Source: DASXRA01 sp036506155
GTDB lineage: Bacteria; Actinomycetota; Actinomycetes; Mycobacteriales; Jatrophihabitantaceae
Length of the DNA: 64,000 nt
Direction of reading: 5' to 3'
Assembly: GCA_036506155.1 (NCBI GenBank)
Contig: DASXSF010000157.1
Location: 1 to 64,000, forward strand
Part shown: positions 46,685 through 55,670 of the stretch, in pieces
How positions within the stretch are numbered: position 1 is the first letter of the stretch
How the letters are laid out: every line of letters begins with the position of its first letter
Notes under the pieces: model-generated
The model's input: the letters and a program-made list of their open reading frames with translations, nothing else
What the model was told of the DNA's origin: nothing
Database searches by the model: none
Translations under genes and position numbers: made by a program

Positions 46685-47631
46685 TCAACGGCTTGCAGGC
46701 ACGCATACGCGGGCTGGGCCACTACCAGCCGGCCAATGTCGTGACCAACGACGACCTGGTCGCACGCGGCGTCGACACCACCGACGAATGGATCCGCAGC
46801 CGGGTGGGCATCGTCGAGCGGCGCTACGCCGACCCCGACGAGACCGTGGTCGATATGGCCGAGCACGCCGCCAGCAAGGCGCTTGCCGCGGCCGGCGTTG
46901 CAACCGACGATTTGGATCTCGTCGTCGTCACCACTTGCACCATGCCCACGCCGATCCCTGCCGCCGCCCCGGAGCTCGCCAGCAGGCTCGGCATCGCGGC
47001 ACCGGGCGCGTACGACCTGAACACCGGGTGTTCCGGATTCGTGTACGCGCTGAACGCCGCAGCGGCAGCAGTGCAGATCGGCCAAGCCCGAAATGTCCTG
47101 GTCGTCGCCGCGGAGCGGTTCTCAGGATGGCTGGATTTCTCCGACCGCTCGACATGCATCATCCTCGCCGACGGCGCCGGCGCTGCGGTCGTCGGAGCGT
47201 CCGACGAGCCGGCAATCGGCCCGATCACGTGGGGCAGTGACGGCGCCCAGTCCCGCAGTGTGATCATCGACGAGGAGACGCGCTTCTTCGCCCAGGAGGG
47301 CCAAGCCGTCTACCGGTGGGCGACATCGCGGATGCCGGCCGTCGCGATCGAGGCGTGCCGCCGCGCGGAGGTAGACGTCGCCGACATCGTCGCATTCGTG
47401 CCACACCAGGCCAACCTGCGCATGATCGAGGCGCTCGCCAAGAAGCTCGGCGCGCCGAACGCGATCCTGGCACGCGACATTCAGATGTCGGGTAACACGT
47501 CTGCAGCGACAATTCCGCTCGCGTTGTCGAAGATGGTCGAACGCGGGGAGATCCCCTCCGGGGGTCCGGTGCTGTTGCTCGGTTTCGGCTCCGGCCTCGC
47601 CTACGCAAGTCAAGTCGTCCTTGCCCCCTGA
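46681..47631 (+). CDS. fabH: 3-oxoacyl-ACP synthase III (FabH)
   Basis: A 316-residue initiating condensing enzyme that joins an acyl-CoA primer with malonyl-ACP. The active-site Cys is C117 in DLNTGCSGFVYAL, His is in FVPHQANLRMIEAL and Asn in MSGNTSAATIPLAL. It opens RIRGLGHYQPANVVTND. Length matches the family. The GTG at 46681 overlaps the fabD stop (GTGA), so the two are coupled. It is second in the fabD-fabH-acp-fabF-accD operon. Confidence 0.96.
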   Translation: MINGLQARIRGLGHYQPANVVTNDDLVARGVDTTDEWIRSRVGIVERRYADPDETVVDMAEHAASKALAAAGVATDDLDLVVVTTCTMPTPIPAAAPELASRLGIAAPGAYDLNTGCSGFVYALNAAAAAVQIGQARNVLVVAAERFSGWLDFSDRSTCIILADGAGAAVVGASDEPAIGPITWGSDGAQSRSVIIDEETRFFAQEGQAVYRWATSRMPAVAIEACRRAEVDVADIVAFVPHQANLRMIEALAKKLGAPNAILARDIQMSGNTSAATIPLALSKMVERGEIPSGGPVLLLGFGSGLAYASQVVLAP

Positions 47632-47650
47632 CAAGAAAGGAACCCCACCA

Positions 47651-47896
47651 GTGCCAGCCTCCCCCGACGAGATCCGTGCCGGACTCGCCGAGATCCTGCA
47701 TGAAGTCGCCGATGTCGCTCCCGAGGACGTGGTCGACGCCAAGTCGTTCACCGACGACCTGGACGTCGACTCGCTGTCCATGGTCGAAGTGGCGATGGCT
47801 GCCGAGGAGAAGTTCGGCGTCAAGATCCCTGACGACGAGCTGCCCAAGCTCAAGACGGTCGGTGACGCCATCGGCTACATCCAGTCCAACGCCTGA
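47651..47896 (+). CDS. acpP: Acyl carrier protein
   Basis: An 81-residue acidic four-helix protein with the phosphopantetheine site Ser41 in DLDVDSLSMVEVAM and the C-terminal VKIPDDELPKLKTVGDAIGY. It carries growing acyl chains between the Fab enzymes. The GTG at 47651 (VPASPDEIRAG) is chosen because AAGGAA lies eight bases upstream. The gene order fabH-acpP-fabF is conserved in actinomycetes. Confidence 0.96.
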   Translation: MPASPDEIRAGLAEILHEVADVAPEDVVDAKSFTDDLDVDSLSMVEVAMAAEEKFGVKIPDDELPKLKTVGDAIGYIQSNA

Positions 47897-47907
47897 GAGG
47901 GAACACG

Positions 47908-49140
47908 ATGACCGACGAGATCGTCGTCACGGGGCTAGGCGCGACGACGCCTCTCGGCGGTGACGTCAAGTCCACCTGGAACGCCATGCTGAACGGCCGC
48001 TCGGGGGTGGCCGCGCTGACCGAGGAATGGGCAGCCGACCTGCCGGTGCGGATCGCGGCCCGCATGGCCGTCGAGCCGGCCGACCTCCTGCCCCGGGCGC
48101 AGGCGCGGCGGATGGACCGGGCCCAGCATGCCGCGCTCGTCGCCGCCGACGAGGCCTGGGCTGATGCCGGGTTCGTCGGCATGACCCAGGACAACGGGCT
48201 GGTGCCGGAGCGGGTCGCCGTGGTGATCGGCACCGGCATCGGTGGCGTGGGCAGCCTGATCGCCCAGCACGACGTGATCCTTGAAAAGGGCCCGAGCAAG
48301 GTCAGCCCGATGCTCATCCCGATGGACATGCCGAACGGGCCCGCCGCGTACGTCGGGCTCAAGATCGGGGCTCGAGCCGGAGTGTTCACGCCGGTGAGCG
48401 CATGCGCGTCCGGAGCGGAGGCCATCGCTTACGGACTCGATCTGCTCCAACTCGACCGGGCCGACCTGGTCGTAGTGGGCGGCGCAGAAGCATTGATCCA
48501 CCCGTTGACGATCAGCGGCTTCGCGCAGATGCGGGCGATGAGCACCCGCAACGACGACCCCGAAGGGGCGTCCCGCCCGTTCGATCGCGACCGGGACGGC
48601 TTCGTGATCGGCGAGGGCGCAGGCGTGCTCGTGCTGGAGCGTCGCCGCGACGCCGAGGCTCGTGGCCGGACACCTTACGCGGTGCTGGCCGGTGCCGGGA
48701 TCACCTCCGACAGCCACCACATAACGGCTCCCGACCCGGCAGGCGCCGGCCAGCAGCGGGCGATGCAGTTGGCCGTGTCACGCTCCGGGCTCAGCGCTTC
48801 CGACGTGGTACACGTCAACGCACACGCCACCTCGACACCCGCCGGCGACCTGGGCGAAGCACGCGCCACGGCAGCGCTGTTCGGCGAACAGACGGTCGTC
48901 ACGGCCCCGAAGTCGATGACCGGCCACCTCATCGGCGCAGCCGGTGCGGTGGAGAGCATCGCCACGCTTCTCAGCATCAGGGACGACGTCGTCCCCCCGA
49001 CGATCAACCTGCAGCACCCCGACGACGAACTGTGCGTCGACGTGCCGACTCAGGCACGCGCGATGCCGGTGCCGGCCGCGATCTGCAACTCGTTCGGCTT
49101 CGGCGGGCACAACGCGTCGGTCTTGTTCCGAAAGGCGTGA
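47908..49140 (+). CDS. fabF: 3-oxoacyl-ACP synthase II (FabF/KasA type)
   Basis: A 410-residue elongating ketosynthase. The catalytic Cys is in TPVSACASGAEAIAYG, the first His in VHVNAHATSTPAGDLGE, and the Lys/His pair in APKSMTGHLIGAAGAVES. It starts DEIVVTGLGATTPLGGDVKS. It condenses malonyl-ACP with acyl-ACP. A GAGAGGGA ribosome site precedes the ATG at 47908. It lies 11 bases after acpP and two bases before accD. Only one kas-type gene is present, unlike the kasA-kasB pair of mycobacteria. Confidence 0.96.
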   Translation: MTDEIVVTGLGATTPLGGDVKSTWNAMLNGRSGVAALTEEWAADLPVRIAARMAVEPADLLPRAQARRMDRAQHAALVAADEAWADAGFVGMTQDNGLVPERVAVVIGTGIGGVGSLIAQHDVILEKGPSKVSPMLIPMDMPNGPAAYVGLKIGARAGVFTPVSACASGAEAIAYGLDLLQLDRADLVVVGGAEALIHPLTISGFAQMRAMSTRNDDPEGASRPFDRDRDGFVIGEGAGVLVLERRRDAEARGRTPYAVLAGAGITSDSHHITAPDPAGAGQQRAMQLAVSRSGLSASDVVHVNAHATSTPAGDLGEARATAALFGEQTVVTAPKSMTGHLIGAAGAVESIATLLSIRDDVVPPTINLQHPDDELCVDVPTQARAMPVPAAICNSFGFGGHNASVLFRKA

Positions 49141-49142
49141 CC

Positions 49143-50552
49143 ATGACGCTCACGGTGGAGGCTCCGCCCGAGGTCGACCCCCGCGACCCGGAACTGCGCC
49201 TGTCGAAGCTGCTCGATCCGGAATCGTTGCGACCGCTGTCGCCGCGTGACAAGAGCGGCGTATTCGCGGTACGCGGCACCATCGACGGTGCGCCCGTGAC
49301 GGCCTTCGCCACGGACGCGACGGTCATGGGCGGTGCCATGGGGGCAGTGGGCTGCCGATACATCGTCGACGCGATCGACACCGCGCTGCGCGAGCGGGTG
49401 CCGGTGTTAGGGCTCTGGCACTGCGGCGGCGCCCGGCTGGCAGACGGCGTCGAGGCACTGGACGCGGTGGGGCAGGTGTTCGCGGCGATGATCCGCGCGT
49501 CCGGCCGGGTGCCGCAGATCTCGGTCGTGCTCGGTCCGGCCGCCGGCGGCGCCGCGTACGGCCCCGCGCTCACCGATCTGGTGATCATGTCCAGCTCCGG
49601 GCGAGTGTTCGTCACCGGCCCGGACGTCGTGCGCAGCGTGACCGGCGAGAACGTCGACATGGAATCGCTGGGCGGTGCCGATACCCACGGCCGGCGCAGC
49701 GGTGTCGTCCACATCGTCACCGACACCGACGAAGCCGCTCTCGACACCGCTCGGGTCGTCACGTCTCTGCTCGCCGCGCAGCATACGTTCGAGTTGCAGG
49801 CACTCGGCCCAGACCCGGACCTGGCCGCGCTGCTCCCGGAGAGCGCCAAGCGCGCCTACGACGTGCACCCCCTCATCGAGGGCATTCTTGACGAGTCGAC
49901 GTTCGTCGAGTTGCACGCCAAGTGGGCGCCGAACATTGTGACGGGGCTCGGTCGGCTGGCCTCGCGCACCGTGGGCGTCATCGCCAATAACCCGCTGCGG
50001 CTGGGTGGCTGCCTCGACTCACCGTCCGCGGAGAAGGCGGCGCGCTTCGTGCGGATGTGCGACGCATTCGGTGTCCCGCTCGTCGTAGTGGTGGACGTGC
50101 CGGGTTATCTGCCCGGTGTCGGCCAGGAGTGGGACGGCGTCGTGCGACGGGGCGCGAAGCTGCTGCACGCGTTCGGTGAGGCCGTGGTGCCGCGGGTGAC
50201 CCTCGTGACCCGCAAGGCCTATGGCGGCGCCTACATCGCGATGAACGGCCGCTCGCTCGGCGCCAGCACCGTGTACGCCTGGCCGGGAGCCGAGGTCGCG
50301 GTAATGGGCGCGTCCGCGGCGGTGGGCATCCTGCACCGCAAGAAGCTTGCCGCGGCGCCGCCGGGCGAACGCGAGGCACTGCACGCGGCGCTGGCCGCCG
50401 AACACGAACGGATCGCCGGTGGGGTGGGCCGGGCCATGGAGATCGGCGTAGTCGACGGCGTGATCGAACCGGCCCGGACGCGGACGGCCCTGGCCGAGGC
50501 ACTGGCCTCGATGCCGTGTGGGCGCGGCGCCCACGGCAACATACCGCTGTAA
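49143..50552 (+). CDS. accD: Acyl-CoA carboxylase carboxyltransferase (AccD6-like)
   Basis: A 469-residue biotin-dependent carboxyltransferase beta chain that makes malonyl-CoA (and possibly methylmalonyl-CoA). The two crotonase-like halves show the oxyanion loops VVLGPAAGGAAYGPALTD and RKAYGGAYIAMNGRSLGAST, plus VVVDVPGYLPGVGQEWDGVV. The placement directly after fabF matches mycobacterial accD6 in the FAS-II locus. The biotinylated alpha subunit is not in this window. ATG at 49143, two bases after the fabF stop. A large inverted repeat follows the gene. Confidence 0.93.
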   Translation: MTLTVEAPPEVDPRDPELRLSKLLDPESLRPLSPRDKSGVFAVRGTIDGAPVTAFATDATVMGGAMGAVGCRYIVDAIDTALRERVPVLGLWHCGGARLADGVEALDAVGQVFAAMIRASGRVPQISVVLGPAAGGAAYGPALTDLVIMSSSGRVFVTGPDVVRSVTGENVDMESLGGADTHGRRSGVVHIVTDTDEAALDTARVVTSLLAAQHTFELQALGPDPDLAALLPESAKRAYDVHPLIEGILDESTFVELHAKWAPNIVTGLGRLASRTVGVIANNPLRLGGCLDSPSAEKAARFVRMCDAFGVPLVVVVDVPGYLPGVGQEWDGVVRRGAKLLHAFGEAVVPRVTLVTRKAYGGAYIAMNGRSLGASTVYAWPGAEVAVMGASAAVGILHRKKLAAAPPGEREALHAALAAEHERIAGGVGRAMEIGVVDGVIEPARTRTALAEALASMPCGRGAHGNIPL

Positions 50553-50583
50553 TCCGTCGCCTCGTGGTTGCGTCCCATCCCGT

Positions 50584-50632
50584 CGTGATCTTGGACTTGT
50601 GGCTGAATATCGACCAGAAGTCCAAGATCACG
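50584..50632. terminator. 15-bp inverted repeat between convergent accD and DUF3145 genes
   Basis: CGTGATCTTGGACTT (50584-50598) and AAGTCCAAGATCACG (50618-50632) are perfect complements separated by 19 bases. Part of the 19-base loop can extend the symmetry (TGG...CCA). It could terminate both genes. The length and loop also suit a dispersed palindromic repeat element; only one copy lies in this window. Confidence 0.6.
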
Positions 50633-50641
50633 CGCTGCGTC

Positions 50642-50693
50642 CGCTGGGTACGTCGGCGGGCTGCCGGCGCTGGGTGCGTCGGCGGGCGGCGGG
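50642..50693 (+). repeat. Tandem 26-bp repeat, two copies
   Basis: CGCTGGGTACGTCGGCGGGC at 50642 recurs at 50668 with A changed to G; the last bases of the units diverge (period 26). It lies directly beside the inverted repeat in the accD/DUF3145 gap. No function is evident. Confidence 0.55.
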
Positions 50694-50717
50694 CCGGCGG
50701 GGCCCCGCGCGCCCGGG

Positions 50718-51236
50718 CTAGCCGACTTGGTGGAGCAGGGTGACGGGGGCGCCTTCGCCGGCGTGCCGGTACGGCTCGAGCTCAGCGTCCCACGCGGCGC
50801 CGAGCAGCTCGGCAAGTCCGTGCGCGTAGTCGTCCGCGGAGCGGGCCCGGCTGGCCAGCCCGCGCAGCCGTTCCTCGCCGACGACGATGTCGCCACTCGC
50901 CGAGATCGCGCTGCGGTGGAAGCCCCGACCGGGGACGTACGCCAGCCGCTCGCCGTCGCTGGCCGCAGTGCCATCCTCGGTGATCTCGAAGACGAGCATC
51001 GGCCAGGCACGTAGCGACGCGGCGATGCGCGTCCCGGTGCCGATCGCGCCGGACCAGTCGGCCTCCGCACGCAGGTGCGACGGGGCGACCGGCTGGCCGG
51101 TCCACGCCAGCCGGACCGGCCGGCCGAGCACACCGGCGATGGCCCACTCGACGTGCGGCGCGATTGCGGCTGGGCAGCAGTGCAGAAACACCACGCCACT
51201 CGTGGTGACGGGCGTTGTGCGCCGGGCGGTCGTCAT
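50718..51236 (-). CDS. DUF3145 family protein
   Basis: A 172-residue protein of an actinobacteria-specific family. It reads SGVVFLHCCPAAIAPHVEWA and then GRPVRLAWTGQPVAPSHLRA, with later RIAASLRAWPMLVFEITEDG and HGLAELLGAAWDAELEPYRH. Function unknown, but it is conserved beside the fab/accD locus in many actinomycetes, as here. The ATG at 51236 is preceded by GGAGGT. The 204 bases between it and egtA should hold two divergent promoters. Confidence 0.88.
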   Translation of the reverse strand: MTTARRTTPVTTSGVVFLHCCPAAIAPHVEWAIAGVLGRPVRLAWTGQPVAPSHLRAEADWSGAIGTGTRIAASLRAWPMLVFEITEDGTAASDGERLAYVPGRGFHRSAISASGDIVVGEERLRGLASRARSADDYAHGLAELLGAAWDAELEPYRHAGEGAPVTLLHQVG

Positions 51237-51440
51237 CGCACACCTCCACTGACTCGACGGCGACGCCTTCCCCGACGGACCGTGAACCAGTGGTACGTGC
51301 GTGCATATTGTGACCGATGGGACCCGGGTTGCGCTACACGACACGTTGTCGGTGCCTTACGTGAAGCTGAGCGTCACGCCGCCGAGGTGGACGCAGGCCC
51401 GCCCGCCACGGTAAGCACGAAAGGGACTCCGGGAGGAACC

Positions 51441-52682
51441 ATGCCAGATTGCGCACCGTCCGCCTGCGACGAGGCCACCGAGATCATGCCGCATCGCGAG
51501 GCCGCCGAGGCCTATGTCACTCGGATCTGCTTCAAGATCGGCCCCCCGCAGCTCGTCGGTCTCGAGCTCGAATGGCTCGTTCACGATCAACGCAAGCCCG
51601 CAAGTCCCGTTTCTCCCGCTCGTCTCGCCGCCGCTCTGGGGCCCTGGTGCCCGCCGGCGTTGCGCGATCCACCCGCTCCCCCGGCTCCGTTGCCGAATGG
51701 CTCGGCGGTCACCGTCGAACCCGGCGGGCAGGTCGAAATCTCTACTCGCCCCGCCCCCAGCCTCGCCGCGTGCCTTGCCGCCGCAGCTGCAGACGCCAGG
51801 CTGCTCACCGCCCGCCTAGCACGCGCCGGGCTCTCCACACTGGGCGCGGGTACCGACCCGCACCGGTTGCCGACCCGGCTGCTCGACGTACCCCGCTACG
51901 CCGCAATGGAGGCGTATTTCGACCGGCGCGGGCCGTCCGGGCGGACCATGATGTGCGCGACCGCCGCGGTGCAACCCTGCCTGGACGCCGGCGACAGCGG
52001 CTCGTTCGCCGACCGGTGGCGCACGCTGCACGCGATCGGGCCGGCGCTCGTCGCCATGTTCGCCAACTCGCCGGTGCTGGCCGGGCATCGCACCGGATGG
52101 CGCTCGTCCCGGCAGGCAGCCTGGCTGGACATCGACCCGAACCGCACCGCGCCCCCGCAGGGCAGCGACCCGCGCGAGGCATACGCACGCTACGCGCTGG
52201 ACGCCCCGCTGCTGTGCGTGCGCCGCGACGCCGGGCGCTGGTCCGCGCCGCCGGGAGTGACCTTCGCCGATTGGATCGCCGGCGCAATGCGCCCCGCGCC
52301 GACCTACGACGACCTGGCCTACCACCTGTCGACGCTGTTCCCGCCCGTGCGGGCGGCCGGGCACCTCGAAGTGCGCTACCTCGACGCGCAGGCCGGAGAC
52401 GGGTGGATCGCCGCGGCGGCGATTACCTGGGCCCTGACGGCCACCGCGCTCGCCCGCGACCTGGCGAGCGCCGCCGCCGAGCCGGTGGCAGGCCGCTGGG
52501 TGGACGCGGCGCGCTCCGGCCTCCGCGATGGCGCGTTTGCCCAGGCGGCGCGCGAACTTGCCGGCATCGCCCTGGACGGCCTCGCCGGCCAGCCGGCGCA
52601 CGTCCGCGATCACGTCGCGGAGTTCACCGAGCGATACCCGCTGCGCGGGCGCTGCCCCGCCGACGATTGGGAAGCCGCATGA
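51441..52682 (+). CDS. egtA: Glutamate-cysteine ligase EgtA
   Basis: A 413-residue ATP-dependent ligase making gamma-glutamylcysteine, the sulfur donor for ergothioneine. Features include PPQLVGLELEWLVHD (substrate-binding strand), TVEPGGQVEISTRPAP, GAGTDPHRLPTRLLDVPRY, MMCATAAVQPCLDAG, and HLEVRYLDAQAGDGW near the end. This is the GCS2-like EgtA pattern. The ATG at 51441 has GGGAGG four bases upstream. It is the first gene of the egtABCD operon; its stop overlaps the egtB start (ATGA). Confidence 0.92.
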   Translation: MPDCAPSACDEATEIMPHREAAEAYVTRICFKIGPPQLVGLELEWLVHDQRKPASPVSPARLAAALGPWCPPALRDPPAPPAPLPNGSAVTVEPGGQVEISTRPAPSLAACLAAAAADARLLTARLARAGLSTLGAGTDPHRLPTRLLDVPRYAAMEAYFDRRGPSGRTMMCATAAVQPCLDAGDSGSFADRWRTLHAIGPALVAMFANSPVLAGHRTGWRSSRQAAWLDIDPNRTAPPQGSDPREAYARYALDAPLLCVRRDAGRWSAPPGVTFADWIAGAMRPAPTYDDLAYHLSTLFPPVRAAGHLEVRYLDAQAGDGWIAAAAITWALTATALARDLASAAAEPVAGRWVDAARSGLRDGAFAQAARELAGIALDGLAGQPAHVRDHVAEFTERYPLRGRCPADDWEAA

Positions 52683-53974
52683 GACTGAAGGAAGACATCG
52701 CCAACGAGCTGATCCGCGCGCGCAAGCGCAGCGACGCGCTGACCCAGGCGGTCGACGATGACGACCTGACCCGGCAGCACTCGCCGCTGATGTCGCCGCT
52801 CGTGTGGGACTACGCGCACATCGGCAACCAGGAAGAGCTCTGGCTGGTGCGTGACGTCGGCGGCCGGGAGCCGATTCGTGCCGATATCGACAATCTCTAC
52901 GACGCATTCCAGCACCCGCGTCGCGACCGGCCGAGCCTGCCGCTGCTCGGCCCGGCCGAGGCGCGCTCGTACGTCGGCACGGTGCGCGACAAGGTGTTCG
53001 ACGTGCTCGACGGCACCGCTCTCGACGGCCGTCGTCTGGTCGCCGAGGGTTTTGCCTTCGGCATGATCGTGCAGCACGAGCAGCAGCACGACGAGACCAT
53101 GATGGCCACGCACCAGTTGCGGCAGGGCGGACCGGCGCTGTCCGCCGAGCCGCCGAATCCGCCGCTTGATCGCGACCTCCCGCCCGAGGTGCTCGTCCCG
53201 GACGGGACGTTCACCATGGGCACGGACGTCGAGCCGTGGGCGCTCGACAACGAACGGCCGGCGCGTCCCGTCCATACGGCGGCGTACTGGATCGACACGG
53301 TGCCAGTCTCCAATGCGGACTTCATCGCGTTCGTCGACAGCGGGGGCTACGACGACCCGCGCTGGTGGACGCCCGAGGGCTGGGCACACCGGGTTTCTGC
53401 GGCATTGGCCGCGCCGCTGTTCTGGCGGCGCGAGGGCGTCGACTGGTGGCGGCGCCGTTTCGGGGTCGACGAGCCGGTGCCATTGCACGAGCCGGTGCAG
53501 CACGTGTGCTGGTACGAGGCGGATGCGTACGCACGGTGGGCCGGCAAGCGGTTGCCCACCGAAGCCGAGTGGGAGAAGGCGGCGCGCTGGGATCCGGCGA
53601 CGGGGCGCTCACGCCGCTACCCGTGGGGCGACGACGATCCGCAACCCCGGCACGCCAATCTGGGCGGCGCGCATCTGCAGCCGGCGCCGGTCGGCTCGTA
53701 CCCGGACGGCGCATCGCCGCTCGGCGTGCGGCAGCTCATCGGCGACGTCTGGGAGTGGACGGCCAGCGACTTCACCCGTCCGCCCGGCTTCGTCGCGTTC
53801 CCGTATCGCGAGTACTCCGAGGTGTTTTTCGGCGACGAGTACAAGGTGCTGCGCGGCGGGTCGTGGGCCGCCGACCGGTCCGCCGTCCGCGGCACGTTCC
53901 GCAACTGGGACTACCCGATCCGGCGGCAGATCTTTTCCGGATTCCGGTGCGCACGGGATGCCGCCGATGTGTAG
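52679..53974 (+). CDS. egtB: Hercynylcysteine sulfoxide synthase EgtB
   Basis: A 431-residue non-haem iron enzyme that joins hercynine and gamma-glutamylcysteine with oxygen. The N-terminal DinB-like domain supplies the iron-binding histidines (WDYAHIGNQEELW and VQHEQQHDETMMATHQL). The C-terminal formylglycine-enzyme-like domain (about 175-431) has VPDGTFTMGTDVEPWALDNE, RLPTEAEWEKAARWDP, GDVWEWTASDF and VLRGGSWAADRSAVRGTFRN. Start ATG at 52679 inside the egtA stop overlap. It overlaps egtC by eight bases. Confidence 0.95.
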   Translation: MRLKEDIANELIRARKRSDALTQAVDDDDLTRQHSPLMSPLVWDYAHIGNQEELWLVRDVGGREPIRADIDNLYDAFQHPRRDRPSLPLLGPAEARSYVGTVRDKVFDVLDGTALDGRRLVAEGFAFGMIVQHEQQHDETMMATHQLRQGGPALSAEPPNPPLDRDLPPEVLVPDGTFTMGTDVEPWALDNERPARPVHTAAYWIDTVPVSNADFIAFVDSGGYDDPRWWTPEGWAHRVSAALAAPLFWRREGVDWWRRRFGVDEPVPLHEPVQHVCWYEADAYARWAGKRLPTEAEWEKAARWDPATGRSRRYPWGDDDPQPRHANLGGAHLQPAPVGSYPDGASPLGVRQLIGDVWEWTASDFTRPPGFVAFPYREYSEVFFGDEYKVLRGGSWAADRSAVRGTFRNWDYPIRRQIFSGFRCARDAADV

Positions 53975-54704
53975 GCACGTCGCGTACCTCGGCCCGCCCG
54001 TCCCGCTCGCAGAGTTGCTGCTGGATCCACCGTTCGGCCTAATGCGTCAGTCGTGGGAACCCCGACAGCAACGGCACGGGCGGCTCAACGCCGACGGGTT
54101 CGGCGTGGGTTGGTACGCCGGCGACGACCCGATGCCGGCCCGCTACCGCCGCGACCGTCCTATGTGGACGGACGCCAATCTGCCGGATCTGGCCCGGGTG
54201 ATCCGGTCCGGGGCGGTGCTCGCTGCCGTACGCTCCGGTACGGCCGGTATGGGGCACGCAGAAGGCGCAGCCGCGCCGTTCCGCGATGGGCGCTGGCTGT
54301 TCAGCCACAACGGTGCCCTTCCGGGGTGGCCGCAGTCCGCATCCGTGCTCGCCGCCGCGCTGCCACCGCAGCGACTGCTGCGCCTGGACGCGCCGAGCGA
54401 CTCGGCGCTGCTGTGGGCGCTGACCCACAGCTGGTTGGAAGCCGGGATGCCGCTGCCCGACGCGCTACGCAGCACCGTCGCCGCAGCGCCTCCCGACGCC
54501 CGCCTGAACCTGCTCGCCCTCGACGGCGAAACCATCGCGGCCACTACCTGGGGCGACACGCTGTACTGGCGAGCCGACCGGCGCGGCGTCCTCGTGGCAT
54601 CCGAACCGTCCGACGACGAGCCGGGATGGCACCACGTCCCCGACCGAAGCCTGCTCACCGGCACGCCCGACGGCGTGCACATCGCCCCCTTGGAGATCAC
54701 GTGA
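53967..54704 (+). CDS. egtC: Gamma-glutamyl hercynylcysteine sulfoxide hydrolase EgtC
   Basis: A 245-residue class II (Ntn-type) glutamine-amidohydrolase-like enzyme that removes glutamate from the EgtB product. The catalytic Cys2 is exposed after Met removal (MCRHVAYLG). LNADGFGVGWYA and FRDGRWLFSHNGALPGW are amidotransferase motifs. The start is fixed by Cys2; it lies inside the end of egtB. Its TGA overlaps the egtD GTG. Confidence 0.93.
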   Translation: MCRHVAYLGPPVPLAELLLDPPFGLMRQSWEPRQQRHGRLNADGFGVGWYAGDDPMPARYRRDRPMWTDANLPDLARVIRSGAVLAAVRSGTAGMGHAEGAAAPFRDGRWLFSHNGALPGWPQSASVLAAALPPQRLLRLDAPSDSALLWALTHSWLEAGMPLPDALRSTVAAAPPDARLNLLALDGETIAATTWGDTLYWRADRRGVLVASEPSDDEPGWHHVPDRSLLTGTPDGVHIAPLEIT

Positions 54705-55657
54705 GCCTGACGCTCGAGACTCATCTCCCGCCGGACTTCCTCGGCGCGGCGCTTCGCGCGGACGTACTCCGCGGACTCACCGCGAGCCCGAAGTGGCTGC
54801 CACCCAAGTGGTTCTACGACGAGCGTGGCAGCGAGCTGTTCGAGCAGATCACCAGGCTGCCCGAGTACTACCCAACCCGGGCCGAGCGGTCCATCCTCGT
54901 CGAGCGGGCAGCGGAGATCGCATCGGTGTCCCGGGCGACGTCGCTCGTCGAATTGGGCGCCGGGTCCGCGGAAAAGACCCGGCTGTTGCTCGACACGCAG
55001 GCGTTCACCCGCTACGTACCGGTCGACGTCTCCGAGTCCGCACTGCGCCAGGCCGCAGCGGGCTTGCTCGCGGACTACCCGGGGCTGGCCGTCCATGCCG
55101 TTGTGGCCGACTTCCAGGAGCATCTCGACCGGCTGCCCCAGGACGGGCGGCACATGGTGGCGTTCCTCGGCGGAACCATCGGCAACCTCGTGCCGAACGA
55201 GCGCGCGGTATTCCTGCGCTCGCTCCGGGCAGTGCTGCAGCCGGGTGAGGCGCTGCTGCTCGGCACCGACCTGGTCAAGAACCCCGATGTGCTGGTCCCG
55301 GCCTACGACGACGCGGCAGGCGTCACCGCCGAGTTCAACAAGAACGTGCTTTACGTCATCGACCGCGAGCTGAAGGCCGACTTCGACCCGGATGCGTTCG
55401 CCCACATCGCCGTGTGGAACGCCGAGGCCGAGTGGATCGAGATGCGGCTGCGCTCGCTGCGCGACCAGCGGGTGCGAGTCGAGCAGCTCGAACTGGAGGT
55501 GCACTTCGCGCGCGGCGAACAAATGCGCACCGAGGTCTCTGCGAAGTTCCGTCGCGAAGGTGTGGCCGCAGAACTGGCCGCCGCCGGATTCGAGCTCAGC
55601 AGGTGGTGGACCGACCGGGACGGCCTGTTCGGTCTGTCCCTCTCGATCGCGCGATAG
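54701..55657 (+). CDS. egtD: Histidine Nalpha-methyltransferase EgtD
   Basis: A 318-residue SAM-dependent enzyme that trimethylates histidine to hercynine. Features are WLPPKWFYDERGSELFEQIT, EYYPTRAERSIL, the SAM loop VELGAGSAEKTRLLL, and VAFLGGTIGNLVPNERA. The C-terminal part has AVWNAEAEWIEMRLRSLRDQ. The GTG at 54701 overlaps the egtC stop. It is the last egt gene here: no egtE follows, and the next gene is convergent. Confidence 0.95.
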   Translation: MSLTLETHLPPDFLGAALRADVLRGLTASPKWLPPKWFYDERGSELFEQITRLPEYYPTRAERSILVERAAEIASVSRATSLVELGAGSAEKTRLLLDTQAFTRYVPVDVSESALRQAAAGLLADYPGLAVHAVVADFQEHLDRLPQDGRHMVAFLGGTIGNLVPNERAVFLRSLRAVLQPGEALLLGTDLVKNPDVLVPAYDDAAGVTAEFNKNVLYVIDRELKADFDPDAFAHIAVWNAEAEWIEMRLRSLRDQRVRVEQLELEVHFARGEQMRTEVSAKFRREGVAAELAAAGFELSRWWTDRDGLFGLSLSIAR

Positions 55658-55670
55658 GCCGGCGATACGC

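Noticed and set aside
48402..49142. In-frame extension upstream of accD running through fabF
   Set aside because: Same bases encode conserved FabF in another frame; accD starts at 49143.
51449..52678. In-frame extension upstream of egtB running through egtA
   Set aside because: Residues before 52679 are in another frame of the conserved EgtA coding sequence; the real egtB start is the ATG overlapping the egtA stop.
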